Source: Eubacteriales bacterium (GTDB lineage: Bacteria > Bacillota > Clostridia > Lachnospirales > Lachnospiraceae). Taken from it: a stretch of DNA of 64,000 nt. A program made the position numbers and the translations under genes. This document shows positions 25,818 to 35,543 of the stretch, piece after piece (position 1 is the stretch's first letter; each line of letters starts with the position of its first letter). The stretch spans positions 101,145-165,144 of the forward strand of contig JAUNOY010000004.1 in the NCBI GenBank assembly GCA_030536995.1, in the 5' to 3' direction. Below the pieces are notes generated by a model. That model was not told the DNA's origin. It did not search any database and saw only the letters and a program-made list of their open reading frames with translations.

Positions 25818-27125
25818 ATGAATTGTACAGAGATTTTTAATTACATATTTGAGTCTTTCAATTCACAGAATATTGATTATGTTATTATTCATTCATATCA
25901 ATATCTGCCTGATAAATTTGATTCTGATATAGATACAGCAATCAATGTTTCAAATATAAAGGACGCCATCAAGTTGCTTGATGATACCTTGGCTGGAACT
26001 GGATGGAGAGTAATTCAATTTTGGCGACATGAAAACTATGCAGCAGACTGTGTTATTTCAAATGATGAGGAGTTTCTTCAAGTTGATTTCTGCACACATT
26101 ATGAGAGAAATGGACGAGTTGTAATACCAGTACAAGAACTCTTAGATGGTAAGAGAATGCACAAAAATTTTTATGTGCCAAAACCACAAACAGAGTTTAC
26201 ATATGTTTTAGTAAAAAAAATACTGAAGAAAGTCTTTTCTGATGGTAGCAAGCAGCAACTGACTGCATTGTGGAAAGCAATGAGCAAAGAAGAAAGGCAG
26301 GACACAAAAGCCGGACTGAAAAGATTTATAGCGGAAGTTAATGAAATTCTTGAATGTGTTGAATCATCACAATATGACTTGATTGATTTGGAACGAGCGC
26401 ATCAGGTATTAAAAAAGAAAACTTCCAATATTGCGGATAATCTGCACTACAAGGTGTTTGATCTAAAGCGTAGATTTGAGAGAATTGTTCATCCTACAGG
26501 TCTTTTTATTGTTTTGTTAGGGGTAGATGGAGCTGGAAAGACAACTATTGCAGAGTCTTTGAAGGAGAGATATACTAACGCGTTTAGAAGAATTGATCAT
26601 TACCACTCCAGAGTCCGTGTATTAAAAGATATTTCTCAGTTAAAAAAAGATGCTGTGCCGATTGATGCATCAGATCCTCATGGGAAGAAGCAGAAATCAG
26701 GAAAATTAACATCAGTGGTTAAGTTTGGCTATTACTTTCTAGATTTTTTAATTGGAAATATAAAGATTACTGTTGCAAAAATAAAAAGCACACTTGTATT
26801 GGTTGAAAGATATTATTATGACTATTCAATCGATAAAGTGCGCTATAATTTAAATCTGTCTGATGGATTTCTTTTATTTTTTGAACGTTTTATTTTAAAA
26901 CCAGATATTATTTTTATTTTGACTGGTGATAGCCAGAAACTGTTGGATAGAAAGCATGAGATTACAATTGATGAGATTGATGAACAGAAGAAAAAATTGA
27001 AGGATAGATTCGATAACAATTCAAAAGCAGTGTTTATTGATACTACAGAAGGAACAGTTGATGAATGTGTTGCTAAAATGCTTAAAGAATGCAATACAAT
27101 TATGAGGAAACGAAGAAAATGGTAA
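25818..27125 (+). CDS. Nucleotidyltransferase-like domain fused to thymidylate-kinase-like domain
   Basis: This 435-residue protein has two domains. The N-terminal ~150 residues include DKFDSDIDTAINV, the S-D-x-D motif of minimal nucleotidyltransferases, and FLQVDFCTHY as a likely third acidic site. The C-terminal ~210 residues are a P-loop kinase with LLGVDGAGKTTIAESL (Walker A), RIDHYHSR, VERYYYDYSIDKV and a lid rich in Lys and Glu, as in thymidylate kinases. Such proteins occur in surface-glycan clusters and are often mis-named dTMP kinases. Its acceptor is unknown. With the upstream APH-like kinase it may build a phosphorylated substituent. Confidence 0.75.
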   Translation: MNCTEIFNYIFESFNSQNIDYVIIHSYQYLPDKFDSDIDTAINVSNIKDAIKLLDDTLAGTGWRVIQFWRHENYAADCVISNDEEFLQVDFCTHYERNGRVVIPVQELLDGKRMHKNFYVPKPQTEFTYVLVKKILKKVFSDGSKQQLTALWKAMSKEERQDTKAGLKRFIAEVNEILECVESSQYDLIDLERAHQVLKKKTSNIADNLHYKVFDLKRRFERIVHPTGLFIVLLGVDGAGKTTIAESLKERYTNAFRRIDHYHSRVRVLKDISQLKKDAVPIDASDPHGKKQKSGKLTSVVKFGYYFLDFLIGNIKITVAKIKSTLVLVERYYYDYSIDKVRYNLNLSDGFLLFFERFILKPDIIFILTGDSQKLLDRKHEITIDEIDEQKKKLKDRFDNNSKAVFIDTTEGTVDECVAKMLKECNTIMRKRRKW

Positions 27126-28375
27126 GAAATAGAATTCGAATTTTAATATCAGCGTATGCTTGCGAACCCAATAAGGGATCAGAACCAGGCGTGGGCTGGA
27201 ATTGGGCACTGCAAATGGCAAAATTGGACGAAGTTTATGTTATAACGCGTTCTAATAATCGAAAAGTCATTGAAGCATTTTTGCAGGAACATCCAATGGA
27301 ACATCTTCATTTCTATTATCATGATTGTGCTGCATGGAAAAGAAAAATGAAGAAATTACCCAATGGTATATTTGTTTATTACAAAATGTGGCAAAAAGAG
27401 ATATTGCCTATCGCAAGAAAAATCGTAAAAGATGAGAAAATTGATATCGTACATCATATAACGTTTAATGAATTTAGAACACCGGGAAAGTTATATCAAC
27501 TTTCAGTTCCATTCATTTGGGGACCCATTGGAGGTGGTCAATTTTATAATTCTATTTTCAAGGACGCTTATTTTAGTCAAAAGGATATTTACAAAGAGAA
27601 AGTAAGGAACTTTATCAATAGATGCTATCTGATGTTCTCTCATGATATTAAAGCAGCTGTCAAAAAAGCAAACACAATTTTGATTGCAGATCAGTCCACA
27701 GAAAGTATTATGCCAAAATCAAGAGAGTATGTTCGTTTGCTGGAGACTGGATATGACTTGAGCAGGAATGAAGTTAAAACTTATGATGAGAGCCTGACAA
27801 TCAACGAAGAGAGACCGATTAGGCTTTTATGGGTGGGTGGTATTTGGCCACGAAAAGGTTTAAAAGTTTTAATTGATGGTTTACATGATAGCCAGTTTGA
27901 TGCTTATTCGTTAAGTGTTGTTGGAGATGGTCAAGATCGTAAAGCAGCTGAAAAACTTGTGCGAGAATATGGGATTGAATCTAAGGTACACTTTCTTGGT
28001 GCGTTAGGTTATAATGAAGTGAATAGCTTATACGATAATGCCGATGTCTTTATATTTACCAGCCTACGGGATACATCAGGAAATGTTGTATTGGAGGCAA
28101 TGTCACATGGTCTGCCTGTTATAGCAATTAATCATCACGGTGTGGGAGAAATCGTTACAGATGAAACGGGTATTCGAATTGATCCAATTTCTTATGATTC
28201 TGTAAAAAACAATTTTATAAAAGCAATTGAAAAATATGCAGAAAAACCTCAGTTGATGAAACAGCAGGGGTTGGCAGGACGAAAACGGTTGGAAACATAC
28301 TATTCGTGGGAGAAGAATGCAAAAGTATTACAAACAATTTATGATGAAATTATGAGAAAGATAATTTCTGATTAA
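27119..28375 (+). CDS. GT4-family glycosyltransferase
   Basis: This is a 418-residue GT-B glycosyltransferase. The start at 27119 overlaps the previous stop by seven bases and follows GAGGA; an upstream ATG at 27089 would sit deep in the preceding gene. Motifs are ISAYACEPNKGSEPGVGWNW (acceptor domain start), FIWGPIGGGQF, IRLLWVGGIWPRKGLKVL and the E-x7-E region SGNVVLEAMSHGLPVIA. Linkage is not predictable. Confidence 0.92.
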   Translation: MVRNRIRILISAYACEPNKGSEPGVGWNWALQMAKLDEVYVITRSNNRKVIEAFLQEHPMEHLHFYYHDCAAWKRKMKKLPNGIFVYYKMWQKEILPIARKIVKDEKIDIVHHITFNEFRTPGKLYQLSVPFIWGPIGGGQFYNSIFKDAYFSQKDIYKEKVRNFINRCYLMFSHDIKAAVKKANTILIADQSTESIMPKSREYVRLLETGYDLSRNEVKTYDESLTINEERPIRLLWVGGIWPRKGLKVLIDGLHDSQFDAYSLSVVGDGQDRKAAEKLVREYGIESKVHFLGALGYNEVNSLYDNADVFIFTSLRDTSGNVVLEAMSHGLPVIAINHHGVGEIVTDETGIRIDPISYDSVKNNFIKAIEKYAEKPQLMKQQGLAGRKRLETYYSWEKNAKVLQTIYDEIMRKIISD

Positions 28376-28396
28376 TATTGACTGGAGAATTGAATA

Positions 28397-29167
28397 ATGG
28401 AAAAAGAAAAAATATCTATAGTAACGATTACATATAATTCACAGGATACTGTAAGAAAAACAATAGAATCAGTTATTTCTCAAAAGTATAGACCATTAGA
28501 ATATGTGTTAGTTGATGGTGGATCTAGTGACAAAACAGAAGAGATTATATCATCATATTTTACTGAATTTAAAGCACGTGGAATTGAGTATAATTTTAAA
28601 TCAGAGAGTGATAAAGGAATAAGTGACGCATTTAATAAAGGAATTGACAGAGCAACTGGGGAAATAATTGGTATTATCAATTCTGATGACCAATTGGAAA
28701 AGGATGCATTATCTGTAGTTGCAGATAAATTAGATGATAATATTGATGTGCTCTGTGGCGATTGCTTATGGGTAGATGAAGAGAAAAAAATAAGTTATAT
28801 TCGAAAATCCAAATTGAATCTGGATAAACTGAAACATGAAATGGTTATAATGCATCCTACTTGTTTTGTTAGAAAGCGAGCGTATGAGAAGTATGGTTGC
28901 TTTGATATAAGTTTGAAATATTGTATGGATAAAGATTTAATGGCACGTTTTTATAGAAAAGGGGCGCGGTTCAAATATGTTCCATCCATTATTTCTATAA
29001 TGGCAGCAGGCGGAACAAGTGATATAAATTATAAAAAAGTATTCGAAGAAGGCGTAATTGTTGCCGAGCGAAATGGAGTATCTCATTATTTTGCTGTTAG
29101 TTATCGAATGTATAAAATATTTAGATTAACACTTGTTAGAATAATGAGAAAATTAAAGAAATGTTGA
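28397..29167 (+). CDS. GT2-family glycosyltransferase
   Basis: This 256-residue GT-A enzyme starts ISIVTITYNSQDTVRKTIES, with VLVDGGSSDKTEEI, GIINSDDQLEKDA (the D-x-D-like metal site) and a C-terminal MHPTCFVRKRAYEKYG. It is about the length of single-domain GT2 enzymes. It belongs to the glycan operon, 21 bases after the GT4 gene. The codon use is very AT-rich. Confidence 0.92.
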   Translation: MEKEKISIVTITYNSQDTVRKTIESVISQKYRPLEYVLVDGGSSDKTEEIISSYFTEFKARGIEYNFKSESDKGISDAFNKGIDRATGEIIGIINSDDQLEKDALSVVADKLDDNIDVLCGDCLWVDEEKKISYIRKSKLNLDKLKHEMVIMHPTCFVRKRAYEKYGCFDISLKYCMDKDLMARFYRKGARFKYVPSIISIMAAGGTSDINYKKVFEEGVIVAERNGVSHYFAVSYRMYKIFRLTLVRIMRKLKKC

Positions 29168-29212
29168 AATGTGTGAAGAAATTAAACCGATAGAGTTTAG
29201 AAGGAAAATGCA

Positions 29213-30415
29213 ATGAAAATAAAGAAAAAAGAAATTTTATGGTTTTTACTTGTGATGCCTTTTTTTTATCCTAATAGTATAGCTGGAACCTTAGTAGCAA
29301 CTATTTGGCATCAGTGGAAAGTATTGGCTATATTTATGAGTACAATTTATATATTTCAAAATATAAAAAGAATAAGATACCTTGAAAAAGTAACATGGTT
29401 AATTATTATATTTTATATTATGCAAATAATTGCAACAAGTATAAATAAACTAGATACGGCATTTGATTGTAAAACTGCAATTATGATGAGTTGTTTTGTA
29501 ATTGTAACATCTTTAATTGTTTATAAAGAAGAAAATGAAGGAATATTGTTTTTTTATCAAATATTACACGTATTAATATGGTTGAATTTTATATCCGTCA
29601 TTTTATTTTATGGAGAAGGTGTGGTTAGGGATTCATATGATACGGCTGTATATTTTTGGAGTACTAAAAACCACATTATAAGTCTTACTTTGGCTTATTT
29701 AGTGATATCATTTTATCTTTTTAATGAAGGGTACATTGCCAAAAGAAAATATTGGATGGGAATAATAGTATCTATTATTGCAGTTTTTCTGATGGGATCG
29801 TCCACTGCTATAGCAGCTCTTGGAGTGTATGGTATTTTTATTTTTGGTTGTAATATATGTGGGAAAAATCAAAAAATTGTTAATATGAAGATGGCAGTTA
29901 TTATTGGAATTTTAGCTGATATTGCAATTGTTGTCTTTAGAATACAGGAAAGGTTAGGGGGGATTATATCAACATTATTTGGAAAAGATACTACATTAAC
30001 TGGACGAACAGATTTATGGGATCAGGCATTGGAGTTGATGAGAATAAATCCCTGGTTTGGAAAAGGAAATTCGTATGCGTTGAATCAATATGGATGGTTA
30101 ACAATGCAATTTTGGAATAGTGGAACCCAGGCTTTAGAAGACGTTTATTATGTTTCGCATAATCAATTTTTAGAAATTATGGTAAATGGTGGCTTGATTT
30201 GTCTTACTCCTTTTATTGGAACATTTTACTGGATGATTCGTTCAGCACAGAGAATACAAAATAGTAAATATAAAATGATAATAGGCGCGGCGCTTATTGC
30301 CTATTTTATTGCAATGATTACAGATTTAATTACACCATATGAACCTGTTTATTTGTTTATTATTGTGGCTTCATATATTTATAAGTGTGAGAATAAAGAC
30401 GCAGGAGGAATATGA
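29213..30415 (+). CDS. O-antigen/capsule repeat-unit polymerase (Wzy-like)
   Basis: This 400-residue protein has about ten hydrophobic segments across its whole length. A large loop near residues 255-325 contains LTGRTDLWDQALELMRINPW, FGKGNS and HNQFLEIMVNGG, the arrangement typical of O-antigen ligase/polymerase proteins. It joins lipid-linked repeat units on the outer face of the membrane. Its pairing with the Wzx flippase two genes later supports Wzy rather than a ligase. It overlaps the next gene by four bases. Confidence 0.85.
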   Translation: MKIKKKEILWFLLVMPFFYPNSIAGTLVATIWHQWKVLAIFMSTIYIFQNIKRIRYLEKVTWLIIIFYIMQIIATSINKLDTAFDCKTAIMMSCFVIVTSLIVYKEENEGILFFYQILHVLIWLNFISVILFYGEGVVRDSYDTAVYFWSTKNHIISLTLAYLVISFYLFNEGYIAKRKYWMGIIVSIIAVFLMGSSTAIAALGVYGIFIFGCNICGKNQKIVNMKMAVIIGILADIAIVVFRIQERLGGIISTLFGKDTTLTGRTDLWDQALELMRINPWFGKGNSYALNQYGWLTMQFWNSGTQALEDVYYVSHNQFLEIMVNGGLICLTPFIGTFYWMIRSAQRIQNSKYKMIIGAALIAYFIAMITDLITPYEPVYLFIIVASYIYKCENKDAGGI

Positions 30416-31218
30416 TTAAAATGGATGGATTAAAAATTACAGTTGTAACAGCAGTATATAATGGCGCAGAGTACATCGAGCAATGTATACAATCTATTAT
30501 GAATCAGACATATAAAAATTTTGAACATATTATTATGGATGGTGGTTCTACAGATGGTACAGTTGAAATAGTTAAAAAATATGAAAGATTATATAATGTA
30601 AAAGTTTATAGTAAGAAGGATAATGGGATGTATGATGCCATTGCAAATGGATTTGACATGGCAACAGGGGATATTTTTTGTTGGCTCAATTCAGATGATA
30701 TGTTGCTACCATGGGCTTTTGAAGTGATGCAAAAAATTATGTCAGAAACAGATGCACAATGGTGTATGGGATTTCCAACATATTGGGGAGAAAATAATGT
30801 AAATAGATGTCAATTTAGAATTAGTGCATATACCCGATTTGCCATAAAATTGGGATTACATGATGGAAGAATTCTTCCATTTATTCAGCAGGAATCAACA
30901 TTTTGGAGAAAAGAGCTTTGGGATAAAAGCAACGGAGCTTTGATTAGAAATTATAAAATTGCAGGTGATTATCAATTATGGAAAAAATTTGCAAGCTATA
31001 CACCACTTTATAAAGTTAATTCTACACTATCAGGATTTAGAACGCATGAAGGTCAGAAAAGTGAAGATAAGGATATGTATTATTCTGAAGTAGGTAAAGT
31101 GAATTTTTTGTTTAAATTATTGATAAAAAGTAAAGTATTGAAAATATTTGATGCTCTTCTTAGCTTGACAAAACGAAGAGACTATATTATGTTACAAAAC
31201 TTGTATACCAAAAAGTAA
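30412..31218 (+). CDS. GT2-family glycosyltransferase
   Basis: This 268-residue GT-A enzyme has VVTAVYNGAEYIEQCIQSI, HIIMDGGSTDGTVEIV, MYDAIANGFDMATGDI, WLNSDDM (metal-binding site) and IQQESTFWRKELW. It starts in the polymerase stop (ATGA), so the two are coupled. It resembles transferases common in capsule loci; specificity is unknown. Confidence 0.92.
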   Translation: MIKMDGLKITVVTAVYNGAEYIEQCIQSIMNQTYKNFEHIIMDGGSTDGTVEIVKKYERLYNVKVYSKKDNGMYDAIANGFDMATGDIFCWLNSDDMLLPWAFEVMQKIMSETDAQWCMGFPTYWGENNVNRCQFRISAYTRFAIKLGLHDGRILPFIQQESTFWRKELWDKSNGALIRNYKIAGDYQLWKKFASYTPLYKVNSTLSGFRTHEGQKSEDKDMYYSEVGKVNFLFKLLIKSKVLKIFDALLSLTKRRDYIMLQNLYTKK

Positions 31219-31233
31219 AAGATAAGGAAGACC

Positions 31234-32700
31234 ATGAAAGAAAAAAGTAATAAAAAAACAAAAGAAAAAGTTTTATCAGGTTTAGTATGGACTTTCGGTG
31301 AAAGAATATTGGCACAGGGGGTTTCATTTGTATTATCAATTATATTGGCTAGAATTCTTATGCCTAGTGAATATGGGATAATAGCAATGGTAATGGTTTT
31401 TATAAATATTGCAAATGTATTCACAAGCACAGGATTTGGTGAATCGCTTGTACAAAAAAGGAAAGCGGATGAATTGGATTTTTCCACAGTATTTTATTGT
31501 ACATTTAGTTTTTCAGTGGTGATTTATATTATATTATTTATTTGTGCGCCATATATAGCAGAGTTTTATCATACGAAAGAAATTATACTTGTATTAAGAG
31601 TGTTATCAGTGAAAATAATTTTTTCAGCGATTGCGACAGTTCAGCATGCATATGTACAAAAACACATGATATTTAAAAAATTTTTCTTTTCAACATTAGG
31701 TGGAACTGTTGTTTCAGGAGTTTTGGGGATTTTATTGGCTTATGCTGGTGCAGGAGTATGGGCGTTAGTGGTTCAATATCTGACAAATACGATTATAGAT
31801 ATAATTGTATTATTTATAACAGTACCGTGGCATCCCAGATTATTATTTTCTTTGGAAAGAGCAAAATCTCTTATGGATTTTGGATGGAAGTTAGTTTTTG
31901 CCAATTTGATAAATGCGATTTATAATGAGTTACGAAGTTTGATTATAGGGCGTTCATATTCATCTGTTGCGCTCGCTTATTATAATAAAGGAAATCAAAT
32001 ACCAGCATTAGCAATTACTAACATAGATACTGCAATCGGAACAGTTGTTTTTCCAGCTATGTCGGAAGCAGAGAATGAAGAAAGACTGAAGACTATAGGA
32101 AGAAGAGCAATGAAGACGACTTCATATATACTTTTCCCTGTAATGATTGGTTTGATTGTAGTTTCACGTCCTCTTATTATTCTTTTATTAACGGAAAAAT
32201 GGGAAAATAGTATTATATTTATGCAGATATTATGCTTGTATTGGATGACGCAACCAATACAAACTACAAATTGGCAAATAATTAAAGCTGTTGGTAGAAG
32301 CGATTTATGCTTAAAACTTGAAGTGGTAAAAAAGACAATTGGTATTATTATGGTCTTTATAGCCATGCAATTGGGTGTGATAGCAATAGCACTTTCAGCT
32401 GCTTTATTTGGTTTTGTTTCTATGGTTATTAATATTCTTCCCAATAAAAAGTTAATTAATTATTCGATTAAAGAGCAGTTATTGGATATAATGCCTTCCC
32501 TTTTGGCGTCGATAGTAATGGGGATGATTATATATCCTATAACTTTTATAAAAATGCCTACTATTTTATTGTTAGCTATTCAAGTGATAGTGGGAATAGT
32601 GAGTTATGTTGGTATATCCTATATATTTAAGATTGATTCATTTAATTATATATTATCAATGGTACGAGAAAAAACAGAAGATAAAATATGGAGATGTTAA
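31234..32700 (+). CDS. Wzx-like oligosaccharide flippase (MOP superfamily)
   Basis: This 488-residue membrane protein with about 12-14 hydrophobic segments moves lipid-linked repeat units across the membrane. The start VLSGLVWTFGERILAQGVSF and ILARILMPSEYGIIAMVMVF are characteristic of the polysaccharide synthase/MOP family, and ALAYYNKGNQIPAL is a family loop. It is the last gene of the AT-rich glycan block. Confidence 0.92.
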   Translation: MKEKSNKKTKEKVLSGLVWTFGERILAQGVSFVLSIILARILMPSEYGIIAMVMVFINIANVFTSTGFGESLVQKRKADELDFSTVFYCTFSFSVVIYIILFICAPYIAEFYHTKEIILVLRVLSVKIIFSAIATVQHAYVQKHMIFKKFFFSTLGGTVVSGVLGILLAYAGAGVWALVVQYLTNTIIDIIVLFITVPWHPRLLFSLERAKSLMDFGWKLVFANLINAIYNELRSLIIGRSYSSVALAYYNKGNQIPALAITNIDTAIGTVVFPAMSEAENEERLKTIGRRAMKTTSYILFPVMIGLIVVSRPLIILLLTEKWENSIIFMQILCLYWMTQPIQTTNWQIIKAVGRSDLCLKLEVVKKTIGIIMVFIAMQLGVIAIALSAALFGFVSMVINILPNKKLINYSIKEQLLDIMPSLLASIVMGMIIYPITFIKMPTILLLAIQVIVGIVSYVGISYIFKIDSFNYILSMVREKTEDKIWRC

Positions 32701-32720
32701 CTTTCTGAAATGAAGCCGTA

Positions 32721-32828
32721 GGTCCTTGTGGTTACAGTTATGAAAATGCCAGAAAAAATACATGGAATCCGGTATTGGATGAAGAAAAAAACGGAGAGTA
32801 TGAAACTTTTTTTGTAAATACTGATTAG
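32721..32828 (+). pseudogene. Gene fragment, 35 codons
   Basis: An open stretch without a start codon follows a TAG at the flippase boundary. It encodes GPCGYSYENARKNTWNPVLD and a tail ending FFVNTD. No ribosome site precedes it. It looks like the 3' remnant of a lost gene between the flippase and the chain-length genes. I do not recognise the parent. Confidence 0.4.
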
Positions 32829-32919
32829 AATGTTAGTATATAAAAAGTGTCAGACGCCTTAAAAGACAGTGAGACATTTGTAATACGACAGAAAATGTAT
32901 AAATTAAGCAACGCATTAG

Positions 32920-32948
32920 TTGCATTTCATATTTATCCGTGCTAAACT
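32920..32948 (+). promoter_or_regulatory. Promoter before the chain-length/kinase genes
   Basis: TTGCAT, 17 bases and TAAACT preceded by TGC. It stands 35 bases before the Wzz-like gene and would give this group transcription independent of the main operon. Confidence 0.5.
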
Positions 32949-32982
32949 AGATGAGTGAATAAGAAAAGAGAAAGGGAGTATC

Positions 32983-33741
32983 ATGAAAGACACTATACAA
33001 CAAAGCAGTAATGACAGAGAAGATACCATTGACTTAATGGAACTGTTTTTTGCTGTAAAAAGAAAAATATTATTAATCTTAGCGGTGGGCTTATTAGGTG
33101 CGGTTTTAGTTGGTGGATACACCGTTTATTTTATGGATCCCGTTTATACTTCTACGTCCAGTGTCTTAATTCTCTCGAAAGAGACAACTTTGACATCTCT
33201 TGCAGATCTTCAGTTGGGAAGTCAGCTTGCTAGCGATTATCAGGTATTGATTAAAAGTACTACCGTTATGGAGAATGCAGTTAAGAAAGTCAATGAGGAG
33301 CGTAAAGAAAAAAACAAAAAAGCAATTGCGCTTACTGCAAAGGACTTGAAGGATTATACTACAATTAATAATCCTTCTGATACCCGTATTCTGGAGATTT
33401 CTGTTGCATATACAGATCCGGAGATTGCCAGAGAACTGGTAGATGCTGTGGCAGAGGTTTCTTCGGAATATGTTGGAGACAAGATGGAAATTATTCCGCC
33501 TAAGATTATTGAAAAAGGTAAAGTGCCAACGGTTCAGACTTCTCCGAGTGTGAAGAAGAATCTTATGTTAGGTTTTCTTGCAGGATTTGTTCTCTGCGCA
33601 GGACTGATTTGTGTGAAAGTCATCATGGACGATACGATTAAAACAGAAGAGGATTTCGAGAATTATCTTGGAATTCCATGTCTTGCCGCTATACCGGATA
33701 GAAAAGACTACATAACTAAGAAAAAAGGAAAACGTAGATAG
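32983..33741 (+). CDS. Wzz/CpsC-like chain-length and kinase-adaptor protein
   Basis: This 252-residue polysaccharide co-polymerase sets chain length and activates the BY-kinase encoded next. The N-terminal TIDLMELFFAVKRKILLIL begins the Wzz domain and first membrane helix (about 20-45). An extracellular loop includes LQLGSQLASDYQVLIKS. The second helix (MLGFLAGFVLCAGLICVKVI) is near residue 200, and a short cytosolic tail follows. The C-terminal DDTIKTEEDFENYLGIP is typical. An AAAGGGAG ribosome site is present. Confidence 0.93.
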   Translation: MKDTIQQSSNDREDTIDLMELFFAVKRKILLILAVGLLGAVLVGGYTVYFMDPVYTSTSSVLILSKETTLTSLADLQLGSQLASDYQVLIKSTTVMENAVKKVNEERKEKNKKAIALTAKDLKDYTTINNPSDTRILEISVAYTDPEIARELVDAVAEVSSEYVGDKMEIIPPKIIEKGKVPTVQTSPSVKKNLMLGFLAGFVLCAGLICVKVIMDDTIKTEEDFENYLGIPCLAAIPDRKDYITKKKGKRR

Positions 33742-33755
33742 AAGGAGGGAAAGAG

Positions 33756-34466
33756 ATGAAAAAAGTTATAATAGAAGACATCCGTAAGCAGGATTTTCAC
33801 TATGCAGAAGCCATCAAGACCCTCCAGACCAATATTCAGTTTGCAGGTAAAAATACGAAGGTTGTTATGATTACCAGTTGCTTCCCCAATGAGGGAAAAA
33901 GTGATATTACGCTTTCCCTTGCGAAGGAAATGGCTGCATCCGGAAAGAGGGTTCTGCTTCTTGATGCGGATATTCGTAAATCTTCCTTTATATCAAGATT
34001 TCGAATTCAGGAAAAGGTTTATGGCTTATCTCAATACTTAAGTGGGCAGATTACCCCGCAGGATTTAATTTATATGACCAATTACCACAATATGAATATG
34101 ATTTTTTCAGGACCATCTGCGCCAAATCCAACAAATTTACTTGGGGATGAGGTCTTTGCTATGATGATGGATACCTTGCGTCAGCATTACGATTATATTT
34201 TTGTGGATACGCCGCCGATCAGTTCTGTCATTGATGCGGCAGTTGTAGCGCAGCGCTGTGATGGAGCAATCATGGTTGTGGAAAGTGAAGCTGTCAGTTA
34301 CCGGGCAGTTCAGAAGGCTCTGGCACAGATTGAAAAGAGTGGCTGCAACATTCTGGGTGGTGTCTTAAATAAGGTAGACACAAAGCGAAATAAATATTAT
34401 TCCTCATATTATAATAAAAAATATGGAGAGTATTATAAAAAATCTGAGGAGTATATGAAGAATTAG
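33756..34466 (+). CDS. CpsD/CapB-like BY-family tyrosine kinase
   Basis: This 236-residue cytosolic kinase couples to the Wzz-like protein through its C-terminal residues and autophosphorylates on a tyrosine tail. The Walker A is PNEGKSDITLSLA rather than the common GEGKST. Walker A' is LLLDADIRKSS and Walker B is FVDTPPISSV. The final 26 residues hold eight tyrosines (YYSSYY, YGEYY and one near the end). The cognate phosphatase is the CpsB-like protein at 15931. It lies 14 bases downstream of the adaptor gene. Confidence 0.94.
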   Translation: MKKVIIEDIRKQDFHYAEAIKTLQTNIQFAGKNTKVVMITSCFPNEGKSDITLSLAKEMAASGKRVLLLDADIRKSSFISRFRIQEKVYGLSQYLSGQITPQDLIYMTNYHNMNMIFSGPSAPNPTNLLGDEVFAMMMDTLRQHYDYIFVDTPPISSVIDAAVVAQRCDGAIMVVESEAVSYRAVQKALAQIEKSGCNILGGVLNKVDTKRNKYYSSYYNKKYGEYYKKSEEYMKN

Positions 34467-34475
34467 GAATAAGGG

Positions 34476-35483
34476 ATGAAGGACAGAAAGAGTAAAAGTC
34501 ACAGGCACTATAAAAATGCCAAAAGAAAGCAGGTATATATCTGGGGATTTATGATAGGCATTTTAGCGGTGTTTTGTGTTGGGATTGTATGGAAAGAGCG
34601 CAGTTGGAATAAGCCTGTTCCGCAGTCTCCTGAACAGGAGGAAGAGACTGTGTCCGGGAAACCGGCTTACAATGATCATCTGAGTAACTATCTGTTTCTT
34701 GGAGTCGATACGAGAAATCCTGTGGAAACTTATGAGACCCAGGCGGATGCGGGTCAGGCAGATGCAATTTTCCTTGTTTCTTTGGACAGGGTCACGAATG
34801 ATATTCAGGTACTTGCCATTCCCCGTGATACCATTGCCGAGATTGAGACTTTTACCCCTGCAGGGAAGAGTCTGGGTAAAGTAAAGCAGCATATTAATAT
34901 TCAGTATGCTTTTGGTGACGGTAGGTTTAAGAGCTGTGATTTGATGAAACAGGCAGTGTCGAAGCTGTTGTATAATCTTCCCATTCAGGGATATTGTTCT
35001 TTAAATATGGACGGCATTCCGTTGCTGGCAGATTTGGCAGGAGGTGTGGAGGTTTCAGTTCCTGATGAAAGTCTGGTGGAAGTGAACCCGGAGTTTCAGG
35101 AAGGGGCTTCTGTAACTCTCACCAGTGACAACGTAGAGCAATTTCTTCGCTATCGTGACAGGACAACCAGCCAGAGTGCGTTGGTGCGTCAGGAGCATCA
35201 GAGGATATTTTTAAAGGCTTATCTTGAAAAGGCAAGAGAGATGCAGAAACAGAATACGTCTTTTGTGCAGGAAATGTATCAAACATTACAGCCCTATATG
35301 GTTACTAATATGGGCAATGATTTATTTGTAAAGCTTCTTGAGGCATCGGAGCAAACGATTCCGCAGGAATATACCCTTCCCGGTGAGGGAGCAGAAGGAG
35401 ACGACGGTTATGAGGAGTATCATGTAGATGAGGAGGCTCTCCATAATCTGGTTCTTCAAATGTTTTATAAGCAGGATAGCTGA
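34476..35483 (+). CDS. LytR-CpsA-Psr (LCP) family glycopolymer ligase
   Basis: This 335-residue membrane-anchored protein transfers the finished polymer from its lipid carrier to peptidoglycan. A basic N-terminus and one helix (VYIWGFMIGILAVFCVGIVW, about 19-38) precede the outside LCP domain. The domain carries YLFLGVDTR, LVSLDRVTNDIQVLAIPRDT with the pyrophosphate-binding Arg, and FLRYRDRTTSQSALVRQEHQ. It is nine bases after the kinase gene and completes the assembly set. Confidence 0.93.
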   Translation: MKDRKSKSHRHYKNAKRKQVYIWGFMIGILAVFCVGIVWKERSWNKPVPQSPEQEEETVSGKPAYNDHLSNYLFLGVDTRNPVETYETQADAGQADAIFLVSLDRVTNDIQVLAIPRDTIAEIETFTPAGKSLGKVKQHINIQYAFGDGRFKSCDLMKQAVSKLLYNLPIQGYCSLNMDGIPLLADLAGGVEVSVPDESLVEVNPEFQEGASVTLTSDNVEQFLRYRDRTTSQSALVRQEHQRIFLKAYLEKAREMQKQNTSFVQEMYQTLQPYMVTNMGNDLFVKLLEASEQTIPQEYTLPGEGAEGDDGYEEYHVDEEALHNLVLQMFYKQDS

Positions 35484-35543
35484 TGGCAGAAGCCATTATC
35501 TATAGAACGTGTAAATCAAGTTTCATAAAGGAGAGATGAAAAC

